Assembly (NCBI GenBank): GCA_958439195.1
Contig: OY288169.1
Coordinates: forward strand, 27,593-91,592
Length of the DNA stretch: 64,000 nt
Source of the DNA: an uncultured Paracoccaceae bacterium
GTDB lineage: Bacteria > Pseudomonadota > Alphaproteobacteria > Rhodobacterales > Rhodobacteraceae
Direction of reading: 5' to 3'
The notes below the pieces were generated by a model. The model saw nothing but the letters and a program-made list of their open reading frames with translations, made no database searches and was not told the origin of the DNA. Position numbers and translations under genes: made by a program. Below, one piece after another: positions 8,447-17,096 of this stretch (within the stretch, counting starts at the first letter, position 1; every line of letters starts with the position of its first letter).

Positions 8447-9312
8447 TCGCGGTCCGTGAAATCTTCCGGTCCCACGACAAGCTGGGTGAAGTTCCGGTCT
8501 GGGACAGCGAAGATCAGGCGCTGTGGTGGGTCGATATCGAAGGCCGCCGCCTACACAGACACCACCCGGATACCGGCACAACAGAGCATTGGACCTTTGA
8601 ACAAAGGATCGGTTCGTTCGCCTTGCGCAAGCGGGGTGGGCTGATCTGCGCTTTCGAACGCGGATTTGCCTTCTTCGATCCTCCTACCGGACGCATTGAA
8701 TGGATCGCGCAGCCAGACACAGACCCAGGCAACCGTTTCAATGACGGGAAGTGTGACCGCAACGGGCGGTTCTGGGCCGGTACGATGGATGACGGGCTGA
8801 CGCGGCGGTCGGGCAGCCTTTACCGGCTGGATGCCGACCTGTCGGTGCATGTCATGGAAACCGGCATCTGCATCTCGAACGCCCTTGCGTGGAGCCCGGA
8901 TGACACGCGCTTTTATTTCTGCGACACGCCCGAGCGGCAATTGCGGGTCTATGATTACGATGCGCCAAGCGGGGCAATATCAAACCGCAAACTGTTTGCG
9001 GATCTGGGTGGGGACCCGGGCAATCCGGATGGTGGCACCGTCGATTGTGAAGGCTATGTCTGGAATGCCCAATGGGACGGTTGGCGCCTTGTAAGATACG
9101 CGCCCGACGGAACCGTGGACCGCGTGATCATGCTTCCGGTGCAAAAGCCGACCAGCGTGATGTTTGGCGGCGGCGATTTTCGCACGCTTTTCGTGACCAG
9201 CGCAATCTGGGACCTAGAAGCCGAGGCACTTTCGCATCAGCCCTTTGCAGGGTCCTTGCTTGCCTTGGAACCCGGGGTTGCCGGACTTGCCGAGACACGT
9301 TTTGCCGGATAG
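8443..9312 (+). CDS. SMP-30/gluconolactonase-family sugar lactonase
   Basis: 289 residues, the typical size of SMP-30/LRE proteins, six-bladed beta-propellers that use a divalent metal to hydrolyse sugar-acid lactones. Family landmarks are GEVPVWD near residue 16, the metal-binding NRFNDGKCDRNGRFWAGTMDD in the middle, NALAWSPDDTRFYFCDT and GCGTVDCEG-like GGTVDCEGYVWNAQW. It opens by a 4-base overlap with the fused transporter gene. In sugar oxidation pathways a dehydrogenase makes the lactone, this enzyme opens it, and the dehydratase encoded at 2587-3759 acts on the resulting acid. No dehydrogenase is in the operon. Gluconolactonase, arabinolactonase and galactonolactonase activities cannot be told apart by eye. 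Confidence 0.85.
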   Translation: MIAVREIFRSHDKLGEVPVWDSEDQALWWVDIEGRRLHRHHPDTGTTEHWTFEQRIGSFALRKRGGLICAFERGFAFFDPPTGRIEWIAQPDTDPGNRFNDGKCDRNGRFWAGTMDDGLTRRSGSLYRLDADLSVHVMETGICISNALAWSPDDTRFYFCDTPERQLRVYDYDAPSGAISNRKLFADLGGDPGNPDGGTVDCEGYVWNAQWDGWRLVRYAPDGTVDRVIMLPVQKPTSVMFGGGDFRTLFVTSAIWDLEAEALSHQPFAGSLLALEPGVAGLAETRFAG

Positions 9313-9321
9313 TCGGATAAC

Positions 9322-10125
9322 ATGATTGAAAGCGGCTCAGCCACAGTTGTCACCCTTCCTCCTAGGACGCTTCAGGACACCGTTCTGGAGCGACTCGCAC
9401 GTGACATCGTGAAGGGTCGTTATGGCGAAGGGACGTTTCTACCAACCGAGGCGGAACTGGCAGCCGAGTTTTCGGTCGGACGTTCGACGGTGCGTGAAGT
9501 GGTCCGGGTTCTGGTCAGCAAGGCGATGCTGGAAGTGCGGCCGCGAAACGGCACTCGTGTCCGTCGGCGCGCGGAATGGCGGCAGCTTGACCGTGACCTC
9601 GTGCGTTGGATATTTGCTGAGGGGCCCGATCCTGCCCTCCTGCACGATCTGATCGAGGTGCGCCGCATTGTCGAGCCAGAGGCGGCGGCCATAGCCGCAG
9701 AACGCGCAGGTGCGGCAGATCTGTTAGCCATGGAAAGCGCATATCGCGCGATGGAAGCGGCGCTGCCAGGCGATCTTTCCGCCTGTGTCGCTGCAGACGT
9801 GGCCTTCCACTCTGCTTTGCTCTACGCCACTGGCAATACGGTCTTGAAGGAGTTCGAGACGATGATCGAGGCAGCACTCGGAGCGGCATTCCAACTTTCA
9901 ACGACATCGGTCCAAACTTACACCCGCACTTTGGCCGCGCATTGGGCAGTTTACGATGCTGTCCGCTGCCGGGCACCCGAGGTAGCCCGCGCCGCCATGC
10001 TGGATCTCCTGACTGTTGCGCGGGAAGACATACGAACAAGCACTGCCAAGAAGAAGCGAAGCCCTGAAATGCAGCCACAAGCCGTGTCGAAATCGAGCTG
10101 CGCTTCCCAAGATACCGGACAGTGA
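9322..10125 (+). CDS. GntR-family regulator with FCD domain
   Basis: 267 residues. The N-terminal winged helix is clear: LARDIVKGRYGEGTFLPTEAELAAEFSVGRSTVREVVRVL (about residues 20-65), with the GntR signature S-R/V-x-T-V-R-E. The C-terminal helical FCD domain (about 90-240) includes DLIEVRRIVEPEAAAIAAER and ADVAFHSALLYATGN. FCD domains bind small organic acids through a metal site, so the effector is likely a sugar acid or keto-deoxy acid of this pathway. It is the last gene of the operon, 9 bases after the lactonase gene. The likely operators are the palindromes at 2508-2522 and 2532-2543. The last 25 residues are polar and low in similarity to anything I recognise. Confidence 0.85.
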   Translation: MIESGSATVVTLPPRTLQDTVLERLARDIVKGRYGEGTFLPTEAELAAEFSVGRSTVREVVRVLVSKAMLEVRPRNGTRVRRRAEWRQLDRDLVRWIFAEGPDPALLHDLIEVRRIVEPEAAAIAAERAGAADLLAMESAYRAMEAALPGDLSACVAADVAFHSALLYATGNTVLKEFETMIEAALGAAFQLSTTSVQTYTRTLAAHWAVYDAVRCRAPEVARAAMLDLLTVAREDIRTSTAKKKRSPEMQPQAVSKSSCASQDTGQ

Positions 10126-10370
10126 GCAAAGTCATGGTCCGACTGTCCGCTTTGCGGACGAAGTGGTCGTTCGTTGTGGGAACGCGGTTCTCGTGCGCAG
10201 TCGTAGCATGCCTGACGTGGAGGACGGAAAGCGGCCCTTCGAACGTATTACCCTAACGCCATGGCCCTCGGCGCGGGCCACTTCTGTGTATGGAAGGAGA
10301 CCTTTCCATGGCGTCGAAAACAGGCTGGGCGTAACGAGCCAGAAGCAAGTCCAAAATGTCGGCTCCGCCT
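10126..10370. other. Intergenic region with GTCCGC hairpin
   Basis: No gene is supported. A perfect short hairpin GTCCGC-TTT-GCGGAC (10145-10159) stands 20 bases after the GntR stop and could end the operon transcript, although there is no T-run. A GGACGGAAAGCGGCCC stretch (10222-10237) resembles half of a paired motif seen at 12.4 and 33.3 kb. Confidence 0.4.
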
Positions 10371-10646
10371 TCACCTCTGACCGAAGCCGCTCTGCATGAA
10401 GAACGGGAGGTCAGGCTGCCATGCCGCGATCCCAGTCGCATCAGAGGGATCAAGGCCACTGTCCCGAACCACCTTCGCCGAGACGGACGCTAGTTTACAA
10501 CGTGAGGCGTGCGCCAATTCAGCCCTGTGAAGAAAGGTGCGGGCTGCACCGGGGACCGCCGCGATCCAGGCTATGATGTGCCCCAGCTTTTCAATCATTT
10601 CCATCGGTGTTGCTGGGGTATCATTGTTCTCGGATGTATGGGCCAT
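10371..10646 (-). CDS. Small protein, weakly DUF1127-like C-terminus
   Basis: 91 residues. The start at 10646 is preceded by GGGAGA at a good distance. A longer frame from 10805 would run into the divergent regulator's promoter and start. The middle holds a hydrophobic/aromatic helix (MIEKLGHIIAWIAAVPGAARTFL) followed by a basic helix. The last part, VVRDSGLDPSDATGIAAWQPDLPFF, resembles the end of DUF1127/YjiS-like small proteins (LxDIGL followed by an aromatic-rich tail), but only loosely. It is divergent from the winged-helix regulator at 10784, which may control it. Function is unknown. Confidence 0.6.
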   Translation of the reverse strand: MAHTSENNDTPATPMEMIEKLGHIIAWIAAVPGAARTFLHRAELAHASRCKLASVSAKVVRDSGLDPSDATGIAAWQPDLPFFMQSGFGQR

Positions 10647-10783
10647 GGCATGTCTCCCGTTTTGCGTTCTATGCCTCTGCAAGGTGCTTTGGATGAAATA
10701 ACTGTACACCCGTGACCCTGTCGCCGCTTGAGGACTAGCTGAGGATTTGTTGAGTGCCGGGTGCGGATTTGCTAGGTTCAGGA

Positions 10784-12352
10784 ATGAAGCTGCAATTTGA
10801 CCCATTTGAACTGGACACTGATCGCGCCGAGCTTCGGACGGTGTCGGGGTTGGTCAAGCTTGAACCCAAGGTCTTCAGGCTGCTGCGCCTTCTGGTCGAG
10901 AACAACGAACGGGTCATCAGCAAGGACGAAATGATCGCGGTGGTCTGGGCCGGGCGTTTCATTTCGGACGCAGCTGTCTCGACTGCGCTGAAGGCCGTTC
11001 GCAAGGCGCTCGGGGATGACGGGGACAGGCAAGGCTTCATCCGTACCGTTCGTTGCGTTGGCCATCGTTTTGTCGCGCCGGTCAGGATCAGACCGACGGA
11101 AATCGCGTTGAGCGGCCCTGCAGCCCAAGCAGAAACAGTTATTGCTGCGGACGGACGCGGAGATAGGCCGACGGTTGCTGTTCTGCCATTCAGCCGAAGC
11201 GGTTTGCCGGATAGCTTTGCGAGCCTGGGCGATGCAATCCCGGCCGACATCATTTCGTCGCTTGCCCGATTGCGCTGGTTGCGGGTGATCGCGCGCGAAT
11301 CCACGTTCCGGTTCCGAAACCCAGATGTGGACCTTGCGGGGCTTCACAGCGTTCTGGGTGCCAGCTACTGCCTTTCGGGTCGCGTCGAACTTTTCGGCAA
11401 GCACTTGGAAGTAAGCGTTGATCTCGTCGACACACGGAGCGGAGGACTGATCTGGTCAGACCGCATCGAGCGGCCCGTTGCCGACGTACACGCCGTCCGG
11501 CATGAGATCGTGGGCGCGGTCATCGCGGCACTGGACCTCCGGATACCGCAGACCGAAGCGGCACTGGCGCGCGGCAAGGCCGTCGAACACCTGGATGCCT
11601 GGGAGGCCTACCACCTCGGGTTAAGTCATGTGTATCGCTTCAACGCGCGTGACAATGCGATTGCGGGCACTCTCTTTCGCCGCGCAACCGACCTTGACCC
11701 CGGCTTTTCGACGGCCTTTGCTGCCCGAGCATTCGCCAGTTTTCAGGACGCGATGATGGGTTACGTGCCCGACCGCCATGCAGCACTGGCCGCCGTCAGA
11801 TTCGCAGCCGAACGCAGCATCGAGGTTGACCCCCTCGATCCCTACGCGAATGCCGCGATGGGGCGGCTGCACATCCTGACGGGTAGCCCAGATGACGGAT
11901 TGGTTTGGCTGGACAGATCGGTGGAGTTGAGCCCGAACTACGACAAGGGCCATTACTCACGGGCCTTCCTGCAAGTGATCCGCTGTCAGACGGTCGAGAC
12001 TCGCGGGGGTATCGACATGGCGATCGGCCTCAGCCCGCTCGATCCGCTGCTTGCCCCGATGCGTGCAATGAAGGCACTATCCTTCGGGATTGATGGCGAC
12101 TATGCGACCGCTGCCGACTGGGCAGTGCTGGCGGCGCGCACTGCGACCAGCCATTCGACCGTCGTGATGGCAGCGGTCGCGTTTTGCCAGCTTGACGGCA
12201 GGACTGAGGCAACCGCGCACTGGGCACGTATCGTGCGCGAAGTTCGGCCGGATATGTCAATCACCCTTTATCAAAAGTCATTGCCGTTCGCTAAAGCCGA
12301 TTTTCGCGACAATATCCGCTCGGCCCTTCTAACTGCCGGATTTCCGGACTGA
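10784..12352 (+). CDS. Winged-helix (CadC/OmpR-type) regulator with TolB-like and TPR region
   Basis: 522 residues. Residues 1-105 are an OmpR-type winged helix in the N-terminal position typical of CadC-like one-component regulators (FDPFELDTDRAELR, EPKVFRLLRLLVENNERVISKDEMI, ISDAAVSTALKAVRKALGDDG, IRTVRCVGHRFV). Residues about 135-265 match the TolB/adenylate-cyclase-associated segment (VAVLPFS, LGASYCLSGRVELFGKHLEVSVDLVDTRSGGLIWSDR). From about 270 on there are several degenerate TPR helices (AEAAYHLGL-like, FRRATDLDPGFSTAFAARAFA, DPLDPYANAAMGRLHILTG). No transmembrane helix is obvious, so it is probably cytoplasmic. The ATG at 10784 is chosen because the family begins directly with the winged helix. 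A GTG at 10754 is also in frame. Targets and signal are unknown. The divergent 91-residue gene is the nearest candidate. Confidence 0.75.
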   Translation: MKLQFDPFELDTDRAELRTVSGLVKLEPKVFRLLRLLVENNERVISKDEMIAVVWAGRFISDAAVSTALKAVRKALGDDGDRQGFIRTVRCVGHRFVAPVRIRPTEIALSGPAAQAETVIAADGRGDRPTVAVLPFSRSGLPDSFASLGDAIPADIISSLARLRWLRVIARESTFRFRNPDVDLAGLHSVLGASYCLSGRVELFGKHLEVSVDLVDTRSGGLIWSDRIERPVADVHAVRHEIVGAVIAALDLRIPQTEAALARGKAVEHLDAWEAYHLGLSHVYRFNARDNAIAGTLFRRATDLDPGFSTAFAARAFASFQDAMMGYVPDRHAALAAVRFAAERSIEVDPLDPYANAAMGRLHILTGSPDDGLVWLDRSVELSPNYDKGHYSRAFLQVIRCQTVETRGGIDMAIGLSPLDPLLAPMRAMKALSFGIDGDYATAADWAVLAARTATSHSTVVMAAVAFCQLDGRTEATAHWARIVREVRPDMSITLYQKSLPFAKADFRDNIRSALLTAGFPD

Positions 12353-12638
12353 ACTTCTAGATCGCTAGCAGCAGCTTTCTTGAATAATCCGAAGCGAGCC
12401 GAAGGTCAGCTTTGGGCCGTAAGTGCCGTGCCTTGCGCAAAGGGCGGAAAGCGGACGTTGCCATAGCCGCTGAGTACACCTCACCGACGGTTCTCTTGTC
12501 CTCTAAGTAGAAACCATGCTGCCCCCTTTTACGGGCTTCTTCCTTCATTCCAGCAACAGCGTAACATGCTCGGAAAACTGAGGATCCTGTCCGGCACCTC
12601 AAGCACGTGCAAGACAATCCGACCTTGGTTGGCGCAGG
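12353..12638. other. Intergenic region carrying a paired dispersed motif
   Basis: No gene is convincing. A leftward frame of 86 codons (12617-12357) lacks recognisable features. The region contains GGTCAGCTTTGGGCCG (12404-12419) and, 22 bases on, GGGCGGAAAGCGGACG (12442-12457). A near-identical pair with almost the same spacing occurs at 33343-33397. Confidence 0.4.
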
Positions 12639-13637
12639 TTACGCCTCCATCGTGAAATCGCGCTGCGCTGCAGGGATTTGGGGCAATGCCGCAGTCATGG
12701 ACTCGTCCACGAACCGTCTCGGCGTCTTTCCCAGAGTGCGTTTGAATGCTGCCGTGAAGGCACTCTCAGACGCGTATCCGACCTCGGCCGCGGCCGCAGC
12801 CACCGATGTACCGTCCCGATCAAGGCGTTTAGCGGCCCAAAGCATCCGCCACATCGTCATGTAGCTCATCGGGGTTTGACCGACGCGCCGCGCGAAGCGG
12901 ACAGCGAAGGCCGTGCGCGATAGACCCGCCTGCTTGGCCAGCGTCGCCACCGTCCACGGGTTGGAAAGGTCTTGGTGCATCGCAGCGAGGGCGCGGCGAA
13001 TGAATGGGTCGGCAAGGGCTGCGGTCCACCCGATCTGGTTCTCTTGCCCTTCTTCGAGGTGTAGGCGCATCAGTTCGATAAGCAAGACATGTGACAGATG
13101 CTCAATGGAGCTGGCACAGCCGGGGCGATACTGACGAAGCTCGGCGGCGATCCGGGTGATAGCCCAACGCACGGTCTCATTGCTGGCGGCGCTGTCGTCG
13201 GCTGCGGCCCGGATAACAATGGCATCGGGCAGCGTAGCCATAAGCATCTCAGCTGCTTGGCCCGACAACAGGAACCGCGCCCCAGTCATGAAGAAGTCCC
13301 CCCCGCCGCCAAGTCGCGCCGTATCGCCATGCGCCGGCGCCGAATGCACCGACTCGGCCGCCTCCCCCAGAAGTGTGCCGCGCGCGGAGAGGACAAAGGC
13401 CTTGCCGCGCGGCAGGATCACGCAGTCGCCCTCACACAACCAAAGCGGCGCACGCAGGCTTTCTAGGTTCAGCCAACAGCCGCCCTTGTCGACACCAATG
13501 CATTTCAGACCGGCGTGCGGGGCATAGCGAATGGCCCAGTCGCCCCCGGCATCAAGGCCCGCAGCAACACAGTCGTGCGGCCTGAGCAGGTCCAGCACAT
13601 CGGAGAGGGGATCGACTCCTGAGGCGGTCATGGGCAT
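12639..13637 (-). CDS. AraC-family regulator with cupin-type sensor
   Basis: 332 residues from the start at 13637 (a second ATG lies at 13631, and AGGA is upstream). The N-terminal half (MPMTASGVDPLSDVLDLLRPHDC, then WLNLESLRAPLWLCEGDCVILPRG) is the cupin_6 domain found in many AraC regulators of detoxification genes. The C-terminal 100 residues hold two helix-turn-helices: DLSNPWTVATLAKQAGLSRTAFAVRFARRVGQTPMSYMTMWRM and VAAAAAEVGYASESAFTAAFKRTLGKTPRRF. It is divergent from the secreted SnoaL-like gene at 13734 and the NmrA-like gene behind it, and probably controls them. Translation upstream of 13637 is possible to 13733 but gives a Cys/Leu-rich leader unlike the family. Confidence 0.85.
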   Translation of the reverse strand: MPMTASGVDPLSDVLDLLRPHDCVAAGLDAGGDWAIRYAPHAGLKCIGVDKGGCWLNLESLRAPLWLCEGDCVILPRGKAFVLSARGTLLGEAAESVHSAPAHGDTARLGGGGDFFMTGARFLLSGQAAEMLMATLPDAIVIRAAADDSAASNETVRWAITRIAAELRQYRPGCASSIEHLSHVLLIELMRLHLEEGQENQIGWTAALADPFIRRALAAMHQDLSNPWTVATLAKQAGLSRTAFAVRFARRVGQTPMSYMTMWRMLWAAKRLDRDGTSVAAAAAEVGYASESAFTAAFKRTLGKTPRRFVDESMTAALPQIPAAQRDFTMEA

Positions 13638-13733
13638 ATCCTGAACGAATGCGACATAGAAGAGTATTATCTCACATAGTTCGTTCAATAAACCCCGTCT
13701 AACTTCGGCTGGCACACAGAAGGAGTTGCACAA

Positions 13734-14336
13734 ATGATCAAACCCACCATCCCGAGCAATCGCGCCAAGTTAGGTATCGCCCTGCTTTTTGCATCCGTCT
13801 TCAACGCCTCGTCGCTGCCGGCACAAGAGACCGCACCCGAGCTGCCTTTCGAGGTGATCGTGCCTGCCGCGACCGAAGATCACGCCGCCGCCTATGACGT
13901 TGCCGCCGCCCGTGCCGCCTGGCTGGAGGCCTTTGCGTCGCAAGACCTCGACCAGATGATGTCCTTCTACGTCGATGACATCTTCTCTTACGACCTGATG
14001 GCCGCACCGACCGATGCCGGTCTGGAGATGGCCTTCGAAGGCGAAGCGATCTGGCGGCAGAACTGGGTCACCTTCTTCGGCATGTTCGCCGATGATCTGG
14101 TGATCAGCATCGAAGACCTGACTGTCTACCAGAAAGGCGATCTAGCCACCGTTTACGGCCTGACCCGTCTGGAAGGAACGATTGAAGGCGGGCTTTACGT
14201 CGACATGTGGGTGCGCGAAACTAACCTTCTGCAGCGCATCGACGGCCGCTGGCTGGTGCTGCACGACCACGTCTCGGTCCCTTTCGATTTCGCCACGGGA
14301 CAGGCGCTGATGGGCCTCGGTCCGGTCGGCAACTGA
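13734..14336 (+). CDS. Secreted SnoaL/NTF2-like protein
   Basis: 200 residues. A Sec-type signal peptide (about residues 1-30, LGIALLFASVFNASSLPAQE) is followed by a DUF4440/SnoaL-type cone fold: AAARAAWLEAFASQDLDQMMSFYVDDIFSYDLM at the start and WLVLHDHVSVPFDF at the end. These domains occur in many small-molecule-binding proteins and some isomerases or hydrolases. No catalytic residues can be assigned. AGGAG lies just upstream of 13734. It is divergent from the AraC regulator and 39 bases ahead of the NmrA-like gene, so the three probably form one response unit. A second secreted protein of the same general type lies at 18320-18868. Confidence 0.75.
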   Translation: MIKPTIPSNRAKLGIALLFASVFNASSLPAQETAPELPFEVIVPAATEDHAAAYDVAAARAAWLEAFASQDLDQMMSFYVDDIFSYDLMAAPTDAGLEMAFEGEAIWRQNWVTFFGMFADDLVISIEDLTVYQKGDLATVYGLTRLEGTIEGGLYVDMWVRETNLLQRIDGRWLVLHDHVSVPFDFATGQALMGLGPVGN

Positions 14337-14374
14337 CCCCCGCTGTTCCCATGATTGATCAAACGGAGACCGAC

Positions 14375-15247
14375 ATGATCCTTGTGACCACCCCCACTGG
14401 CGATATTGGTCGCCGCGTCCTTTTCCACCTGCGCGCAGCTGATGTGGCCGTGCGCGTCATCGTCCGCGATGCGCAAAAGCTGCCGTGGGACGCAGAGCTT
14501 GACGTGATCGAAGGGTCGATGGCCGACAGCGAAACTATCAGCCGGGCGCTGCCCGGTGTGACCCGCGTGTTCTGGCTGCCCCCTGGCGACCCCACGCTGC
14601 CCTCGGCCGAGGCCGCCTATATCGATGTCTCACGTGCGTTCGGCAATGCCCTGCCGGGTTCTGATGTCACGCATGTGGTCGGCATTTCGGCCTTGGGCCG
14701 CGGGTGGACCAAGCCCGCCGGGCATGTCACGGCAACGCTAGCGGTCGACGACATGATCGCAGCGACGGGTGTCCACTATCGCGCCCTTGCCTGCGCCTCG
14801 CTGATGGACAATATCGCCCGTCAAGTAGCGCCGATCAAAACCCTGGGGCGGTTCTTCCAGCCCACACCGGGGGACCTCAAGCTCCCGCATGTCGCCAAGG
14901 CGGACGTGGCACGGATCGCCGCGGACTTGCTGCTTGATCCCGCTTGGTTGGGCGTAGAAGCGCCGCCACTCCTTGGTCCGGAAGACCTGTCGTTCAACGA
15001 GATGGCGGCGATCCTGTCAGATGTTCTGAGGCGCGAGATCGTGGCAAGCGAATTGCCGATGGAGCATTTCCGCCAGATGATGCTTGACTTCGGCACCAGT
15101 GACGGCATGGCGAAGGCCTATGTCGAGATGCTGACGGCCAAGAATGAAGGGATGGATCACCTCGTCACGCCGACATCGCGGGATGGCACCCCGACCACCT
15201 TCCGGATGTGGTGCGAAGACGAGCTGCTCCCGCTCGTTTCTGGGTAA
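14375..15247 (+). CDS. NmrA-like NAD(P)-binding protein
   Basis: 290 residues. It starts MILVTTPTGDIGRRVLFHL, a Rossmann dinucleotide-binding loop of the atypical SDR/NmrA type (G-x-x-G-x-x-G-like), followed by VRVIVRDAQKL and a DVIEGSMADSETISRAL segment characteristic of NmrA/QOR2 proteins. There is no YxxxK in the usual SDR position, as expected for regulatory or atypical members. Such proteins sense the NADP(H) state or reduce quinones. Which applies here is not visible. The ATG at 14375 with CGGAGA just upstream is preferred to an ATG at 14351. It probably shares a transcript with the SnoaL-like gene upstream. Confidence 0.75.
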   Translation: MILVTTPTGDIGRRVLFHLRAADVAVRVIVRDAQKLPWDAELDVIEGSMADSETISRALPGVTRVFWLPPGDPTLPSAEAAYIDVSRAFGNALPGSDVTHVVGISALGRGWTKPAGHVTATLAVDDMIAATGVHYRALACASLMDNIARQVAPIKTLGRFFQPTPGDLKLPHVAKADVARIAADLLLDPAWLGVEAPPLLGPEDLSFNEMAAILSDVLRREIVASELPMEHFRQMMLDFGTSDGMAKAYVEMLTAKNEGMDHLVTPTSRDGTPTTFRMWCEDELLPLVSG

Positions 15248-15357
15248 GCGCGCCGTCGATCTTTGTGCGGGACGCGGGTGCCGAGATCACTCAGGGCGTG
15301 TTCGCGCCTCTGCAATTGGGTGAGGGGCCACACCACGGTTCTGACCAGAGCGGCCGG

Positions 15358-15394
15358 AACATTGCGATGTCCCGGTCGCGCCTTTCGCAATGTT
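15358..15394. terminator. Bidirectional terminator-like inverted repeat
   Basis: Perfect 10-bp arms AACATTGCGA (15358-15367) and TCGCAATGTT (15385-15394) with a 17-base loop lie between two convergent genes, the NmrA-like and RidA-family genes. The position suits a shared terminator, though no T-run follows on either side. Confidence 0.5.
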
Positions 15395-15419
15395 AGGATC
15401 CGAAGATCCTTGGATCAGC

Positions 15420-15818
15420 CTAGTCCGCGCCCGAAACGCGCGCGATCACCTTGATCTCGAAATCGAACCCGGCAAGCCAGTTTACTCCGACAGCCGTCCA
15501 TGTCGGGTGCGGCGCCGCCGGGAAGAACCTGTCCTTAACCGGCATGATTGTCCCGAACTGCGTCTCGGGGTCGGTGTGGAAGCTGGTCACATCGATGATG
15601 TCGTCGAAGCTCGCACCCGCCGCCGTGAGCACGGCCTCGAGGTTCTGAAAGGCCAGGGTGACCTGTTGCGCGAAGTCCGGCTCGGGCGAGCCGTCCTCGC
15701 GGCTTCCGACCTGCCCGGAGATGAACAGAAGATCGCCAGAGCGGACGGCGGCAGAGTAACCATGCGCTTCATACAGCGCATGTCGGTTGGCGGGGAAGAC
15801 TGCATTTCGTTGAGACAT
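15420..15818 (-). CDS. RidA/YjgF-family protein
   Basis: 132 residues, the normal size of the Rid family. Landmarks are YSAAVRSGDLLFISGQVG near residue 21, the PEPDFAQQVTLAFQNLEAVLTAAGASFDDIIDVTSFHTD core, and the C-terminal PHPTWTAVGVNWLAGFDFEIKVIA. RidA enzymes hydrolyse reactive enamine/imine intermediates. The canonical Arg of the catalytic site (usually RA.R or SRxxV near the end) is replaced here by TWTAVGV, so it may belong to a Rid subfamily without imine deaminase activity. It lies upstream of the chloroperoxidase-type hydrolase gene, separated by 86 bases, and both read leftward. Confidence 0.8.
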   Translation of the reverse strand: MSQRNAVFPANRHALYEAHGYSAAVRSGDLLFISGQVGSREDGSPEPDFAQQVTLAFQNLEAVLTAAGASFDDIIDVTSFHTDPETQFGTIMPVKDRFFPAAPHPTWTAVGVNWLAGFDFEIKVIARVSGAD

Positions 15819-15904
15819 TGATCGTATCCTTCGTTGGCCGGGGGCGTAGACTGTTGAAAGGGGGGGGAGGCGCGACGTGCAGGTGACGCCGCGCTGCGGT
15901 CTGC

Positions 15905-16891
15905 TTAGCCAGTGACAAACGCCAGCAGATCGGCGTTCAGCACGTCGGCGTTCACCGTAAGCATTCCGTGCGAGAAACCGCGATAGGTCTTGAGCGCACC
16001 ATTCGGCAGAAGCTTGACTGCCTTCAGGGCCGACGCGGCGATCGGGACCACCTGATCGTCCTCGCCATGCAGCACCAGGGTCGGGACGGTTATCGCCCTT
16101 AGGTCCTCCGTCTGATCGGTCTCCGAGAAGGCCTTGATGCCGTCATACTGCGCCTTCGCACTACCCATCATGCCCTGGCGCCACCAGTTCTGGATCACGC
16201 CCTCATGCACTTGCGCGCCGTCACGGTTGAAACCGTAGAATGGACCGGCGGGAACGTCCCGGAAGAACTGCGCGCGGTTTCCTTCAAGCGCTGCGCGGAA
16301 GCCATCAAAGACCTCTAGTGGCGTGCCCACGGGGTTTGCGTCGGTCTGCAGCATCAGCGGCGGGATGGCGGCGACTAGGACCGCCTTGGCTACACGGCCA
16401 GCCTGTGCACCGTATCGAGCAACATAGCGCGCTACTTCGCCGCCACCAGTTGAATGGCCGATATGGACAGCGTTCCGAAGGTCCAGCGTCTCTGCCACGG
16501 CAAAAGCATCGGCGGCGTAATGGTCGATGTCATGCCCCTCGTCCACCTGGCTAGAGCGTCCGTGCCCGCGCCGGTCATGGGCGACGACGCGGTACCCCTT
16601 TTCTAGGAAGAACAGCATCTGCGCGTCCCAGTCATCCGAACTGAGCGGCCAGCCGTGATGAAAGACGATGGGCTGGGCGTTCCTTGGGCCCCAGTCCTTG
16701 TAGAAAATCTGCACGTTATCGTCGGTGGTGATGTAACCCATGGAAGGCACTCCTTTCTGCAGGTCGAGAGTTGTCGGTTCATTGGCTTGCGAGGGTCCCA
16801 ACGGAAGGCCGGCGCTCAATGCCAGAGCCGATGCCGCGACCAGTGCGTTACGACGGCTGAGCAGCAGGCTCGGTTTGGGAATGGAAGACAT
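15905..16891 (-). CDS. Exported alpha/beta hydrolase (chloroperoxidase/arylesterase type)
   Basis: 328 residues. The N-terminus has a Tat-like signal (LLLSRRNALVAASALALSAG, cut near SQAN). The mature enzyme closely follows cofactor-free haloperoxidases/perhydrolases: VFHHGWPLSSDDWDAQ oxyanion loop, VVAHDRRGHGRSSQ, the nucleophile elbow GHSTGG (Ser about residue 147), LVLHGEDDQVVP with the acid Asp, and FSHGML with the catalytic His near the end. These enzymes hydrolyse small esters and can form peracids. It is divergent from the LysR gene at 17097, which probably regulates it. Periplasmic location is inferred from the RR signal. Confidence 0.85.
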   Translation of the reverse strand: MSSIPKPSLLLSRRNALVAASALALSAGLPLGPSQANEPTTLDLQKGVPSMGYITTDDNVQIFYKDWGPRNAQPIVFHHGWPLSSDDWDAQMLFFLEKGYRVVAHDRRGHGRSSQVDEGHDIDHYAADAFAVAETLDLRNAVHIGHSTGGGEVARYVARYGAQAGRVAKAVLVAAIPPLMLQTDANPVGTPLEVFDGFRAALEGNRAQFFRDVPAGPFYGFNRDGAQVHEGVIQNWWRQGMMGSAKAQYDGIKAFSETDQTEDLRAITVPTLVLHGEDDQVVPIAASALKAVKLLPNGALKTYRGFSHGMLTVNADVLNADLLAFVTG

Positions 16892-17096
16892 GATTCTGCT
16901 CCATTGGTTTTCGAAAGGGGCGGCATTGCAAACCTGGGATATCGAAACCCTGGCCTTGTCGTGCCGAACACATTCGAGCAGGTTCGGTTCTCGCGGCTCA
17001 ATGCGTCGCGATTGGCGTGAATGTGCTCGACGCGGGCCCTTGGCGTTAGTCCAGATCGGCTTGCTTTTCCTTCAACGATCCATTGAAGGTGGTGCT

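Noticed and set aside
6941..8581. Long leftward open frame of 546 codons
   Set aside because: Antisense to the transporter fusion gene. Composition is Arg/His/Gly-rich with no domain, as expected from high-GC codon bias.
12357..12617. Leftward frame of 86 codons
   Set aside because: No domain, poor composition, overlaps the paired dispersed motif. Treated as noncoding.
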